Shown here in pieces: positions 54,902 through 62,343 of a stretch of 64,000 bases of DNA. The translations under genes were made by a program, and so were the position numbers. The stretch comes from Limosilactobacillus ingluviei DSM 15946. GTDB taxonomy: Bacteria; Bacillota; Bacilli; Lactobacillales; Lactobacillaceae. The stretch covers positions 1 through 64,000 of the forward strand of contig NZ_AZFK01000004.1 in the NCBI RefSeq assembly GCF_001435775.1. Reading direction: 5' to 3'. Position 1 is the stretch's first letter. Every line of letters begins with the position of its first letter. Under the pieces are notes generated by a model that searched no databases, had not been told where the DNA came from, and was given only the letters and a program-made list of their open reading frames with translations.

Positions 54902-56167
54902 GTGAGTGAATCATATGCCGAAAAAATGTTGAATGCGATTGAAAGTGGCCAATTAGAGGAAGCCAAGAAAGCCTTTGCCTGGGCACTGCGTGAAGATGAT
55001 GATGAGATTTTATTTAATCTGGCGGAGCAATTATATGCCTTAGGTTTTTTACATCAAGCTCAACGCACGTACTTAAAGCTTTTGCAGCGTTATCCGGCGG
55101 AAGATGAATTACGGACAGCTTTGGCGGAGATTGCAATTGATGAGGGGAATAATGATGAGGCGCTGGCTTACTTGGCTCAAATCAAGTCTGATTCACCGGC
55201 CTATCTTCAGTCGCTTCTGGTGGCGGCCGATTTATATCAAACGGAAGAACAGTTTGAAGTAACCGAAGAAAAGCTGCAAGCAGCCTACCAACTGGCCCCA
55301 ACGGAACCAGCCGTTTTGTTTGCCTTAGGGGAGTACTACTATGCGACCGGCTTGTTTACGCCAGCGATTCAATACTATTTTGCCTTGATTCAAGCCGGAG
55401 TTGCCGAGTTTGCGCGTGTCGATATTGCCGGACGGTTAGGAATGGCATATGCGCAAAGCGGTAAGTTTGATCAGGCACTGGGGTATTTAAAGCAAGTGGC
55501 GCCGGGATACCTAACCAGTGACTTACGGTTTCAAACTGGCTTGACGGAATTAAATTTAGGCGATTTAAAAGCCGCCATCGTGACCTTAAAAGAACTGATT
55601 GAAGATGATGATCAGTATGCGTCCGCTTATCCGGCCTTGGCGCAAGCATATCTCCAAGAAAATCACGTCAGTCAAGCCCTGAAGGTAGCGCAAGAGGGAC
55701 TGGGGGTTGATGAATATAATGAGCAGTTGTTTGCTTTGGCAGGGGATTTAGCGGGCCGCTTGGGTGAAACGACCTTGGTGGAGAAGTACCTGACGAAAGC
55801 GCACGAGTTAGATCCAGACAACTTGGCTATTACCCTTAAACTTAGCAATTATTACCTCAGCCAAAATGATCATGAGGCCAACCTAGCTGTACTGACGACA
55901 GTGAACAAGGCAGCCGTAGATCCGCAAGTCGAGTGGAACTTAGCGCAATCGTATCAAGCCCTTGAAAAGTTCGATGCTGCGGCGCAAGCTTACGAAAACG
56001 CCCGGCCGACTTATTGGGAAAATCTGACTTTCTTAAAACAACTGTTAGGCTTTTATCAAGAAAATGGCGACCAGGCCTTACTTTTGGACACTTTGGAGCA
56101 TGCACTGACTTTGGCACCAGATGACCCAGAATTGACGGAGCTAGAGGCGCAGTACCAAGCGTTCTAA
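54902..56167 (+). CDS. tetratricopeptide repeat protein (YpiA-like)
   Basis: This 421-residue, wholly helical cytosolic protein starts at GTG behind GAGGGGG. TPR-type helical pairs recur from about residue 30 (LFNLAEQLYALGFLHQAQRT) to the end (DTLEHALTLAPDDPELTELE), with ALGEYYYATGLFTPAIQYYF, GMAYAQSGKFDQALGYL and AQAYLQENHVSQALKVAQEG as clear repeats. About ten units fit the length. Such proteins act as scaffolds. Gram-positive YpiA is the closest named relative. The function is unknown. Confidence 0.85.
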   Translation: MSESYAEKMLNAIESGQLEEAKKAFAWALREDDDEILFNLAEQLYALGFLHQAQRTYLKLLQRYPAEDELRTALAEIAIDEGNNDEALAYLAQIKSDSPAYLQSLLVAADLYQTEEQFEVTEEKLQAAYQLAPTEPAVLFALGEYYYATGLFTPAIQYYFALIQAGVAEFARVDIAGRLGMAYAQSGKFDQALGYLKQVAPGYLTSDLRFQTGLTELNLGDLKAAIVTLKELIEDDDQYASAYPALAQAYLQENHVSQALKVAQEGLGVDEYNEQLFALAGDLAGRLGETTLVEKYLTKAHELDPDNLAITLKLSNYYLSQNDHEANLAVLTTVNKAAVDPQVEWNLAQSYQALEKFDAAAQAYENARPTYWENLTFLKQLLGFYQENGDQALLLDTLEHALTLAPDDPELTELEAQYQAF

Positions 56168-56188
56168 GTTTAAAATTGGAGAAACACC

Positions 56189-56326
56189 ATGACGGCAACG
56201 TTTCGCTTTGCCCAGCGGGCGGATTTACCCCGCATCGTGGCGATCTACAACGAAAGTATTCCAGCGCATCAGGCCACGGCGAGATTTAGTAATTTTGGGT
56301 CGACAACTGGGGTAGTTGCACTTTGA
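56189..56326 (+). pseudogene. N-terminal remnant of a GNAT (phosphinothricin acetyltransferase-like) gene
   Basis: A 45-codon frame starts at ATG with GGAGAAA just upstream. Its first 32 residues (TFRFAQRADLPRIVAIYNES and following IPAHQATA) match the start of PAT-type GNAT acetyltransferases. After that the sequence diverges (RFSNFGSTTG) and stops inside a terminator hairpin. The acetyl-CoA-binding region is absent, and no continuation in another frame was found before 56410. I infer that a deletion removed about three quarters of a gene that once followed the TPR gene. Confidence 0.7.
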
Positions 56327-56354
56327 AGTGGGGTGCGACGACCCCCGTTTTTTT
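56309..56354 (+). terminator. terminator after the GNAT remnant
   Basis: GGGGT (56309) pairs with ACCCC (56341), with further GT/AC, GC/GC and ACTT/AAGT helices inside, followed by a T-run. It overlaps the end of the remnant frame and ends the TPR-gene transcript. Confidence 0.75.
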
Positions 56355-56409
56355 AAAAATCATGTATAATTAAATTAATGCTACCTGGTATACCAAAGGA
56401 GGAATTTAA

Positions 56410-56769
56410 ATGCCAACTTTTTATTGTTATCAGCGCTGTTCCACGTGCAAAAAGGCCGAGCGGTGGCTAGTTGAGCATGGGGTGGCCTTTGACAAGGTTG
56501 ATTTGGTAGCGACACCACCGGCAGAAGCGGATTTGTTGCGGTGGCTAACGGCCAATCAAGCCCGGGGGTTGCGGTACTTCTTCAATACCAGTGGCCAGCA
56601 TTACCGGCAATTGGGACTGAAGGATCAATTAGATACGATGACATTGCAACAAGCCGCCCAACTGCTGGCCAGTGATGGCAAATTAATCAAACGGCCTTTA
56701 ATGGTAGAGGGGGAGCACGTTACGGCGGGATTTAAGCCTGCCGTATACGAGCAAGAGTGGCTGCCATAA
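56410..56769 (+). CDS. ArsC/Spx family thioredoxin-fold protein (arsenate reductase-like)
   Basis: This 119-residue protein begins FYCYQRCSTCKKAERWLVEH with the Cys-x-x-Cys redox motif at residues 10-13. It continues with the ArsC layout (LRWLTANQARGLRYFFNTSG, then KLIKRPLMVEGEHVTAGFKP with the conserved RP loop). It resembles the YusI/YffB branch more than Spx or true arsenate reductase. There is no ars operon around it, so arsenic resistance is not implied. AGGAGG precedes the ATG, and TATAAT (56365-56370) lies 40 bp upstream. Confidence 0.85.
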   Translation: MPTFYCYQRCSTCKKAERWLVEHGVAFDKVDLVATPPAEADLLRWLTANQARGLRYFFNTSGQHYRQLGLKDQLDTMTLQQAAQLLASDGKLIKRPLMVEGEHVTAGFKPAVYEQEWLP

Positions 56770-56817
56770 TATCTATGCAAAAGCGCAAATCCAAAGGGGG
56801 AAGATCGCTGTCAAGGC

Positions 56818-56845
56818 TTGATAAATAATATCATCAGAGTATAAT
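56818..56845 (+). promoter_or_regulatory. promoter of the YjeM-type permease gene
   Basis: TTGATA and a perfect TATAAT are separated by 16 bp, leaving a 57-bp leader. Confidence 0.68.
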
Positions 56846-56902
56846 CATACCAGTTAAAGCTTTTATTTTTTAATTCTTATTCATTTTGGAGGAGTGTTAC
56901 TT

Positions 56903-58405
56903 ATGGACGAAAGCACTAACAGTAAGGTCAAAAAGATTACGACCTTCGGGTTGGTGACGATGATTATTTCCACCATTTTTGGGTTTGGGAATGTTTCCAA
57001 CGCATATTTACAAATGGGCTACGGGGCCATTTTTTGGTACGCCTTAGCCGGGATTTGTTTCTTCTTCCCGTGTGGCCTGATGATGGCCGAATATGGGTCT
57101 GCTTTTAAGGATGCCAAGGGGGGAATTTACTCTTGGTTAGCCGGTTCAATTGGTGAGAAGTGGGCCTTTATCGGGACCTTCGTTTGGTTGGCGTCGTGGA
57201 TCATCTGGATGGTGTCCACCGCGTCACGGATTTGGATTACCTTCTCGGCCTTGATCTTTGGTAAGGATACTACGACCAGTTGGACCTTGTTGGGGATGAA
57301 CTCAACGCAAACCATTGGGGTCTTGGGGATTATCATGATTTTAGCGGTAACCTTCCTGAGTTCCAAGGGGATGAATGCGATTGCCAAAATCGGTTCCTTA
57401 GGGGGGATTTTCACGATCGTGGTTAATGTGATCTTCGTGGTGGTCTCCTTTATTGTGCTCTTTGCTAACCACTTCCGCTTGGCAGAGCCGATTCACGGGG
57501 CCAGCACCTTCATTACTTCCCCGAACCCAGCTTTCCAAACGCCGATTGCTTTGATTTCCTTTGTGGTTTACGCCGTCTTTGCCTACGGGGGGATGGAATC
57601 CTTGGGGTCGGTCACTGACAACATGGATCAACCGGAAAAGACCTTCCCACGCGGGTTGATCATTGCTTCTTTGTTTACGATCGGGACCTACGTTTTGATG
57701 ATCTTCATGTTGGGGTGGTCAATTAACTACAAGGGACAAATGACCAGCAGTAGCTTGAACCTCGGGAATGTTACCTACGCGGTCTTTAATTATCTCGGCT
57801 TGGCGATGGGAAATGCCCTAGGCTGGAGTCACGCGGCTGCGGCGACCTTTGGGGTTATCATGACGCGGATCGTGGCCTTGGCCCAGGCGATTGGCTTCTT
57901 AGGGGCCCTCTTCATCTTGATGTACTCACCAATCAAGGCCTTTATCCTAGGGTCTGATCAGCGGTTATGGCCGGAAAAGTTGACCCGCTTGAACAAGGCG
58001 GAAATGCCGGCCAACGCGATGTGGCTGCAAGCGATCATCGTTTGTGTGATCGTCTTCTTGGTTTCCTTCGGGGGCTCAGCGGCCCAACGCTTCTACACGA
58101 TTTTGACGGACATGTCCAACGTTTCCAGTACCGCACCGTACATGTTCTTGGTTGGAGCCTTTCCGTTCTTTAAAAAGAAGCACTATGACCAATCTTTCGT
58201 GGCCTTTAAGAATCACACTTGGACCACGATTTTGGTCCTGTTTGTGGAACTGATTCTGGTGGTGGGGACCCTGTTTACCTTTGCCCAACCCGTTTTGGAT
58301 CATGATTATGAAACAGCCTTCTGGACGATTGCCGGGCCATTCTTCTTTGCCTTTGTGGCCTACGTGTTCTACCAGACTGCCAGCAAAAAACATGGGATGA
58401 AATAA
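56903..58405 (+). CDS. amino acid permease, YjeM/glutamate-GABA antiporter type (APC superfamily)
   Basis: This 500-residue protein has about 12-13 hydrophobic segments. KKITTFGLVTMIISTIFGFG at the N-terminus and the ISFVVYAVFAYGGMESLGSVTD region near residue 220 are typical of the YjeM branch of the APC superfamily. The C-terminus ends in a short basic tail (ASKKHGMK). No glutamate decarboxylase or other enzyme gene is adjacent, so the substrate cannot be assigned. The ATG at 56903 is 8 bp after GGAGGAG. It is monocistronic between its own promoter and terminator. The GTG start 9 bp upstream overlaps the ribosome binding site. Confidence 0.85.
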   Translation: MDESTNSKVKKITTFGLVTMIISTIFGFGNVSNAYLQMGYGAIFWYALAGICFFFPCGLMMAEYGSAFKDAKGGIYSWLAGSIGEKWAFIGTFVWLASWIIWMVSTASRIWITFSALIFGKDTTTSWTLLGMNSTQTIGVLGIIMILAVTFLSSKGMNAIAKIGSLGGIFTIVVNVIFVVVSFIVLFANHFRLAEPIHGASTFITSPNPAFQTPIALISFVVYAVFAYGGMESLGSVTDNMDQPEKTFPRGLIIASLFTIGTYVLMIFMLGWSINYKGQMTSSSLNLGNVTYAVFNYLGLAMGNALGWSHAAAATFGVIMTRIVALAQAIGFLGALFILMYSPIKAFILGSDQRLWPEKLTRLNKAEMPANAMWLQAIIVCVIVFLVSFGGSAAQRFYTILTDMSNVSSTAPYMFLVGAFPFFKKKHYDQSFVAFKNHTWTTILVLFVELILVVGTLFTFAQPVLDHDYETAFWTIAGPFFFAFVAYVFYQTASKKHGMK

Positions 58406-58430
58406 AGTTTATTTAAATCATCTGATTGCA

Positions 58431-58460
58431 GCCGCCTCAGTTTACTGGGGCGGTTTTTTT
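58431..58460 (+). terminator. terminator of the permease gene
   Basis: CCGCCTCAG pairs with CTGGGGCGG (one mismatch-free G-T pair) and is followed by a 7-T run. Confidence 0.88.
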
Positions 58461-58527
58461 CGTCTGATGCTAGTCTTTGGGGTGGCGAACCAGGTTTAAG
58501 TTCTGCCTGGCCAGTTGCGGTGGTGGC

Positions 58528-58563
58528 AAGAAAAAGGATGACTAATGTTAAACACAGTCATCC
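58528..58563 (-). terminator. terminator of the minus-strand carrier-M20 operon
   Basis: On the minus strand GGATGACT pairs perfectly with AGTCATCC around a 12-nt loop and is followed by TTTTTCTT. Confidence 0.85.
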
Positions 58564-58573
58564 GCTTGCAAGC

Positions 58574-59731
58574 TTAATTAAACTGGTGGGTTATTTGTAG
58601 GAGAGCAGCGATTAATTGCGTGCGGGGCAGCAACGATTCGACGACCGCAAATTCGTCTTTCGTGTGGGCCTTACCCCCGACGATGCCAAGACCGTCTAAA
58701 GTCGGAATGCCTTGGGCGGCGATGATCCCAGCATCGGAAGCACCACCACTGGCAATGGCTGCTAAGGGGCCGATCCCAATGGCTTGGGCGTGCTGGTCAG
58801 CGATTTGCAAAAGCGTTTGGCTGCCAGTTGTCGGTTCCAAGCTGTCAATTTTGGTTTTAACCGTAACGGTGGTTTGCGTTCCGGCTACCGTGGGGGTGGC
58901 CGCGATGGCTTGAATTTGCGCTAATAAGTGCTCACGTTGGGCATTAGTCTTAAAACGTACGCCTAATTGGGTCTTGGCAAAATCGGGGATAATGTTTTCA
59001 CTGCTGCCGCCGGTAATGGTACCGCAGTTGACGTGCAGGCCAGCGGTCAGGTCGCTGAGGGCTTCGAGCTGAATAATTTGGTGGGCGAGTTCTAAAATTG
59101 CACTCCGCCCAGCTTCAGGCGCGGCCCCAGAATGGGCGGCTTGTCCCTGGACGGCGACTTCAACGATCATCCCCCCGCGGGTGGTGGTAGTGACTTGGTT
59201 CAAAGCGGCACTCCCCTCTAAGTTCAGCGCAAAATCAGCGCCTTGGGCAGCCTGCGCGAGGGCTTGATCTGCTGTTGAATCACGGTGGATTTTTTCTTCA
59301 TCGGTAATGACCAGCATCCGGATTGCCCGGTGGGGAAGCTGGAGTGCTTGCAAAGCCTGAATGGCAAACAACCCCATTGTTAGACCAGGTTTCATATCAA
59401 AAATCCCGGGGCCGCTCATTAAGCTCTGTGTGGTGGTGAAGGGCCGTTGGGCTGTGGTCCCCGTTGGGAAAACGGTGTCTAAGTGGCCACTTAAAATGAC
59501 CGGGCGACCGGGTAAAGTCCCAGGAAGTTCCCCGATGAGGATGGTTCCGGGGTGATTGGCGTTAAGCTGGTGCACCGTCATGTGTAAAGCTTCCATTTTG
59601 GCTTGCACCAGGGCGACGGCTTGTTGGATGTTAGCCGGCTCAGTTGCCGGTGAATCCTGGTTTACCAAACGTTCAGTAAATTGCAACATTGCTGGTAACT
59701 GGGTGGTGAGGTAGGTTGCTAAAGCGTTCAT
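58574..59731 (-). CDS. M20 family metallopeptidase (carboxypeptidase G2-like)
   Basis: This 385-residue zinc hydrolase has VILSGHLDTVFPTG (His and Asp ligands, about residues 78-91), MSGPGIFDMKPGLTMGL (bridging Asp), VITDEEKIH (catalytic and metal Glu) and the C-terminal GGKAHTKDEF His. The dimerisation domain begins at GGMIVEVAVQGQAAHSGAAP. Motif order matches the glutamate carboxypeptidase/CPG2 branch, which removes C-terminal residues or cleaves acyl-amino acids. It is the second gene of the operon, 23 bp after the carrier gene. The substrate is unknown. The Trp-containing leader ORF upstream may be a clue. Confidence 0.85.
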   Translation of the reverse strand: MNALATYLTTQLPAMLQFTERLVNQDSPATEPANIQQAVALVQAKMEALHMTVHQLNANHPGTILIGELPGTLPGRPVILSGHLDTVFPTGTTAQRPFTTTQSLMSGPGIFDMKPGLTMGLFAIQALQALQLPHRAIRMLVITDEEKIHRDSTADQALAQAAQGADFALNLEGSAALNQVTTTTRGGMIVEVAVQGQAAHSGAAPEAGRSAILELAHQIIQLEALSDLTAGLHVNCGTITGGSSENIIPDFAKTQLGVRFKTNAQREHLLAQIQAIAATPTVAGTQTTVTVKTKIDSLEPTTGSQTLLQIADQHAQAIGIGPLAAIASGGASDAGIIAAQGIPTLDGLGIVGGKAHTKDEFAVVESLLPRTQLIAALLQITHQFN

Positions 59732-59754
59732 TGGTTACTCCTTTCATGGACCGA

Positions 59755-60921
59755 TTAGTGTAAATAATTAATGGCAAAGCCAGCAAAGAAAACGGAAACC
59801 AAAGTCACCGTCACTAAGCCGGCGGTTAGCATTTTCGGTAACAGATATTGTTCCAACGCTCCACGTTCAGCGGGCGTTTGTCCCGTTGAAGCCGCGACTT
59901 CTTGGGCCAGCAACATGGTCGTTGGAAAACCGAAGGTACACGTCATACCTAGGGCAATGGTGAGCGGAAATGACGTGTGGGTAAGTTTGCTTAAGAGACC
60001 GGCCGTGAGGATTAAGCCAATGGTGCCCACCAGCAAGCAAACCAGCAAGGGGCCCAGCACACTGATAACCATTTGGGGGGTGGTGTTTGCCAGGCTGCCT
60101 AAGATGACCACGGTCACCAGAAAAGTAATCAAGCCATGCGAACCGGTTTTGTTCAACATGTCATCATCCAAAAAGCCGAGTTGGTAAAAGAGAATCCCAA
60201 AGACAAAGCAGATAACTAGATAGTTGATTTTCCCGTGCAACAACAGACTCGTGCCGTAACTTAGAGAAGCGACCGCTCCTAGTTTAGCTAAGCAAAAGAC
60301 GGGGGTGTTGAATTGTGCGGGTAACTGCAACGGTTTGCGTGACGGGGTTGTACCTGGCTCCACAGAAGCGGCCGCGACGGTGAGCTCGCCCGACGTTAGC
60401 AAGCGTTGGGCCTCTTTTTTAAGGGCCGCACTGGCAACGGGGATGCCAATGAAATTTTGGAAGGTGAGGACGGCCAAGGCGTAAGTAGCTAAGAGTGGCA
60501 AGTTGGCTTCTTTTAATGCGGCCAGGAGAACCAGGGTTGCCGCGTTGCCGCCAGCAAAAATCGGGGCGCCGACAATTCCGTAATTTTGTCGGTTCAACAG
60601 GCTGGCTACTAAAACAATTAAGGCGCAAGCACCAAGGGCGCCGCCGATGGCAATTAAGACGACCTTGGCCTGGCGTTTTAATTCGGCGAGGTTAATCGTA
60701 GTCCCAAGCGCGGTCAGCATGATGCCGACAATGGCCATCCCAAACGCCTCGACCCCACTGTTGGTAAAGAGGTCCTTCGGGAGCAGATGCGTCCAGAAGC
60801 CAAGGAGGGCGAAGACGGAGATGGTTAAAACAGTGTTGACCAGGGCGTGGGTTTTCCGTGAAATAATTTCACTAACTGCGTACAGGGCTAATAGAATTGT
60901 GAGGGGCAAAATGCCAGCCAT
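59755..60921 (-). CDS. polytopic membrane carrier of unknown substrate (GltS-like topology)
   Basis: This 388-residue protein has about ten to eleven hydrophobic segments. It starts at the ATG behind GGAGGTAATAAC. The longer in-frame extension would use the leader hairpin region. APIFAGGNAATLVLLAALKEAN near residue 118 and ALGMTCTFGFPTTMLLAQEV near residue 344 resemble the paired glycine-rich loops of Na+-coupled carriers such as GltS, but I could not assign a named family with confidence. Position before an M20 peptidase suggests uptake of the peptide or acyl-amino acid that the peptidase cuts. Expression appears controlled by the attenuator upstream. Confidence 0.65.
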   Translation of the reverse strand: MAGILPLTILLALYAVSEIISRKTHALVNTVLTISVFALLGFWTHLLPKDLFTNSGVEAFGMAIVGIMLTALGTTINLAELKRQAKVVLIAIGGALGACALIVLVASLLNRQNYGIVGAPIFAGGNAATLVLLAALKEANLPLLATYALAVLTFQNFIGIPVASAALKKEAQRLLTSGELTVAAASVEPGTTPSRKPLQLPAQFNTPVFCLAKLGAVASLSYGTSLLLHGKINYLVICFVFGILFYQLGFLDDDMLNKTGSHGLITFLVTVVILGSLANTTPQMVISVLGPLLVCLLVGTIGLILTAGLLSKLTHTSFPLTIALGMTCTFGFPTTMLLAQEVAASTGQTPAERGALEQYLLPKMLTAGLVTVTLVSVFFAGFAINYLH

Positions 60922-60967
60922 TGTTATTACCTCCAAATTTAAAGTAGTTGAGCTAAGTGACCAGTGG

Positions 60968-61092
60968 CTTCTCAAACCCCCGAGGTAAAGAAAAAAACGC
61001 CCAGGGCGATGCCTGCGCGGTTGCATTTGTTGAGCCGACACAGGTACGGTTTGAGAAGTCTCAAAGAATCGTACCTGTGGAGCAATCACATG
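60968..61092 (-). promoter_or_regulatory. two-state RNA attenuator upstream of the carrier-M20 operon
   Basis: In the minus-strand transcript, hairpin H2 (CACAGGTACG 61079-61070 with CGTACCTGTG 61048-61039) competes with an antiterminator: CCTGTG-t-CGG (61044-61035) can pair with CCGCGCAGG (61020-61012), the 5' arm of the terminator at 61019-60988. The sequence in the H2 loop, CTTCTCAAACC (61058-61048), is perfectly complementary over 11 bases to GGTTTGAGAAG (60978-60968) beyond the terminator, which would close the antiterminated fold. No T-box core or known riboswitch consensus is present. The folds were drawn by eye. Confidence 0.7.
60988..61019 (-). terminator. regulated terminator in the carrier-M20 leader
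   Basis: CGCGCAGG pairs with CCTGGGCG (one G-G mismatch) around CATCGC and is followed by TTTTTTTCTTT on the minus strand. It lies between the leader ORF and the carrier gene. Confidence 0.8.
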
Positions 61093-61101
61093 TACGATTA
61101 A

Positions 61102-61146
61102 TCAGTGCCAGCTTTGCCAGTTAAACTGTTGAATGTTGATCAGCAT
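61102..61146 (-). CDS. 14-residue leader peptide with two Trp codons
   Basis: MLINIQQFNWQSWH is encoded behind a perfect AAGGAGGG with 7-bp spacing and 36 bp after a good -10 box. Trp codons are positions 10 and 13, followed by His and stop. The ribosome binding site and start codon are in GCAATCACATG (61154-61144), which is perfectly complementary to CATGTGATTGC (61092-61082), just after the stop, so leader translation and that 11-bp stem exclude each other. The location ahead of a terminator is that of an attenuation peptide. Sensing of Trp, or of translation itself, is inferred. Confidence 0.65.
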   Translation of the reverse strand: MLINIQQFNWQSWH

Positions 61147-61181
61147 GTGATTGCCCTCCTTTTTATTAAAGTTTAATTAGA

Positions 61182-61209
61182 ATAATAACAGAAAAATGAG
61201 AGGTGTCAA
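61182..61209 (-). promoter_or_regulatory. promoter of the carrier-M20 operon leader
   Basis: A perfect TTGACA (61209-61204) and TATTAT (61187-61182) are separated by 16 bp on the minus strand, about 36 bp before the leader ORF. Confidence 0.75.
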
Positions 61210-61220
61210 GTAGGGAAAAT

Positions 61221-61257
61221 AAAAAAAGCGGGGCCGCCACATTTTTGCAGCGGCCCC
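61221..61257 (-). terminator. terminator of butA
   Basis: On the minus strand GGGGCCGC pairs perfectly with GCGGCCCC around a 12-nt loop, followed by a 7-T run. Confidence 0.92.
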
Positions 61258-61279
61258 ACCAAATTGAGGGCAGTTAATA

Positions 61280-62068
<789 letters not shown>

Positions 62069-62104
62069 TCACGCTGAAGCGTTTTATATCATTTCGTTGG
62101 CACT

Positions 62105-62134
62105 ATTATACGGGAGTTGTTAAACGTCCGTCAA
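62105..62134 (-). promoter_or_regulatory. promoter of butA
   Basis: TTGACG (62134-62129) and a perfect TATAAT (62110-62105) are separated by 18 bp on the minus strand. The leader after it has the inverted repeat ACGCT-GA-AGCGT (62072-62083, plus strand). Confidence 0.72.
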
Positions 62135-62141
62135 TGGGTTT

Positions 62142-62168
62142 CGTGATTTTTTTCACAGTTTTTGTGAA
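62142..62168. promoter_or_regulatory. Rex-like operator and overlapping inverted repeat
   Basis: CGTGATTTTTTTCACA (62142-62157) fits the Rex pattern TGTGA-N6-TCACA with one mismatch. A second repeat, TTCACA-N5-TGTGAA (62152-62168), overlaps it. The boxes lie 8 bp upstream of the butA -35 and just before a small plus-strand frame, so a NAD(H)-responsive regulator could act on both. Confidence 0.5.
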
Positions 62169-62180
62169 GGAGATGACAAA

Positions 62181-62300
62181 TTGAGCAAGACTGACACCAA
62201 AAAATCGCGACAGGATGCCAAGTTAACGCTTTCAGATGACCGATTTATCGCACAAGCGCCTTCACAGCTTACTGATCAAGCGGTGAAAAATTTTATATAA
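62181..62300 (+). CDS. possible small protein, 39 residues
   Basis: The frame starts at TTG with GAAGGAG 7-8 bp upstream and runs 39 codons to TAA. It is polar: a basic start (SKTDTKKSRQDAK) followed by LTLSDDRFIAQAPSQLTDQA and a hydrophobic end (VKNFI). It sits alone between divergent butA and the MATE gene. No homologue is recognised. The ribosome binding site argues for translation, while the TTG start, short length and lack of a clear plus-strand promoter or terminator argue for caution. It could be a remnant. Confidence 0.4.
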   Translation: MSKTDTKKSRQDAKLTLSDDRFIAQAPSQLTDQAVKNFI

Positions 62301-62335
62301 AAAACTCGCCCCTGCGGATAAGCAAGGGGCGAGCT
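62298..62335 (-). terminator. terminator of the MATE transporter gene
   Basis: On the minus strand CTCGCCCCT pairs perfectly with AGGGGCGAG around a short loop and is followed by a T-run. Confidence 0.9.
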
Positions 62336-62343
62336 AATGGTTA

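Noticed and set aside
60922-61160. T-box leader for the carrier-M20 operon
   Set aside because: The core TGGNACCGCG is absent on the minus strand and no AGTA/GAA loop-E pair is evident.
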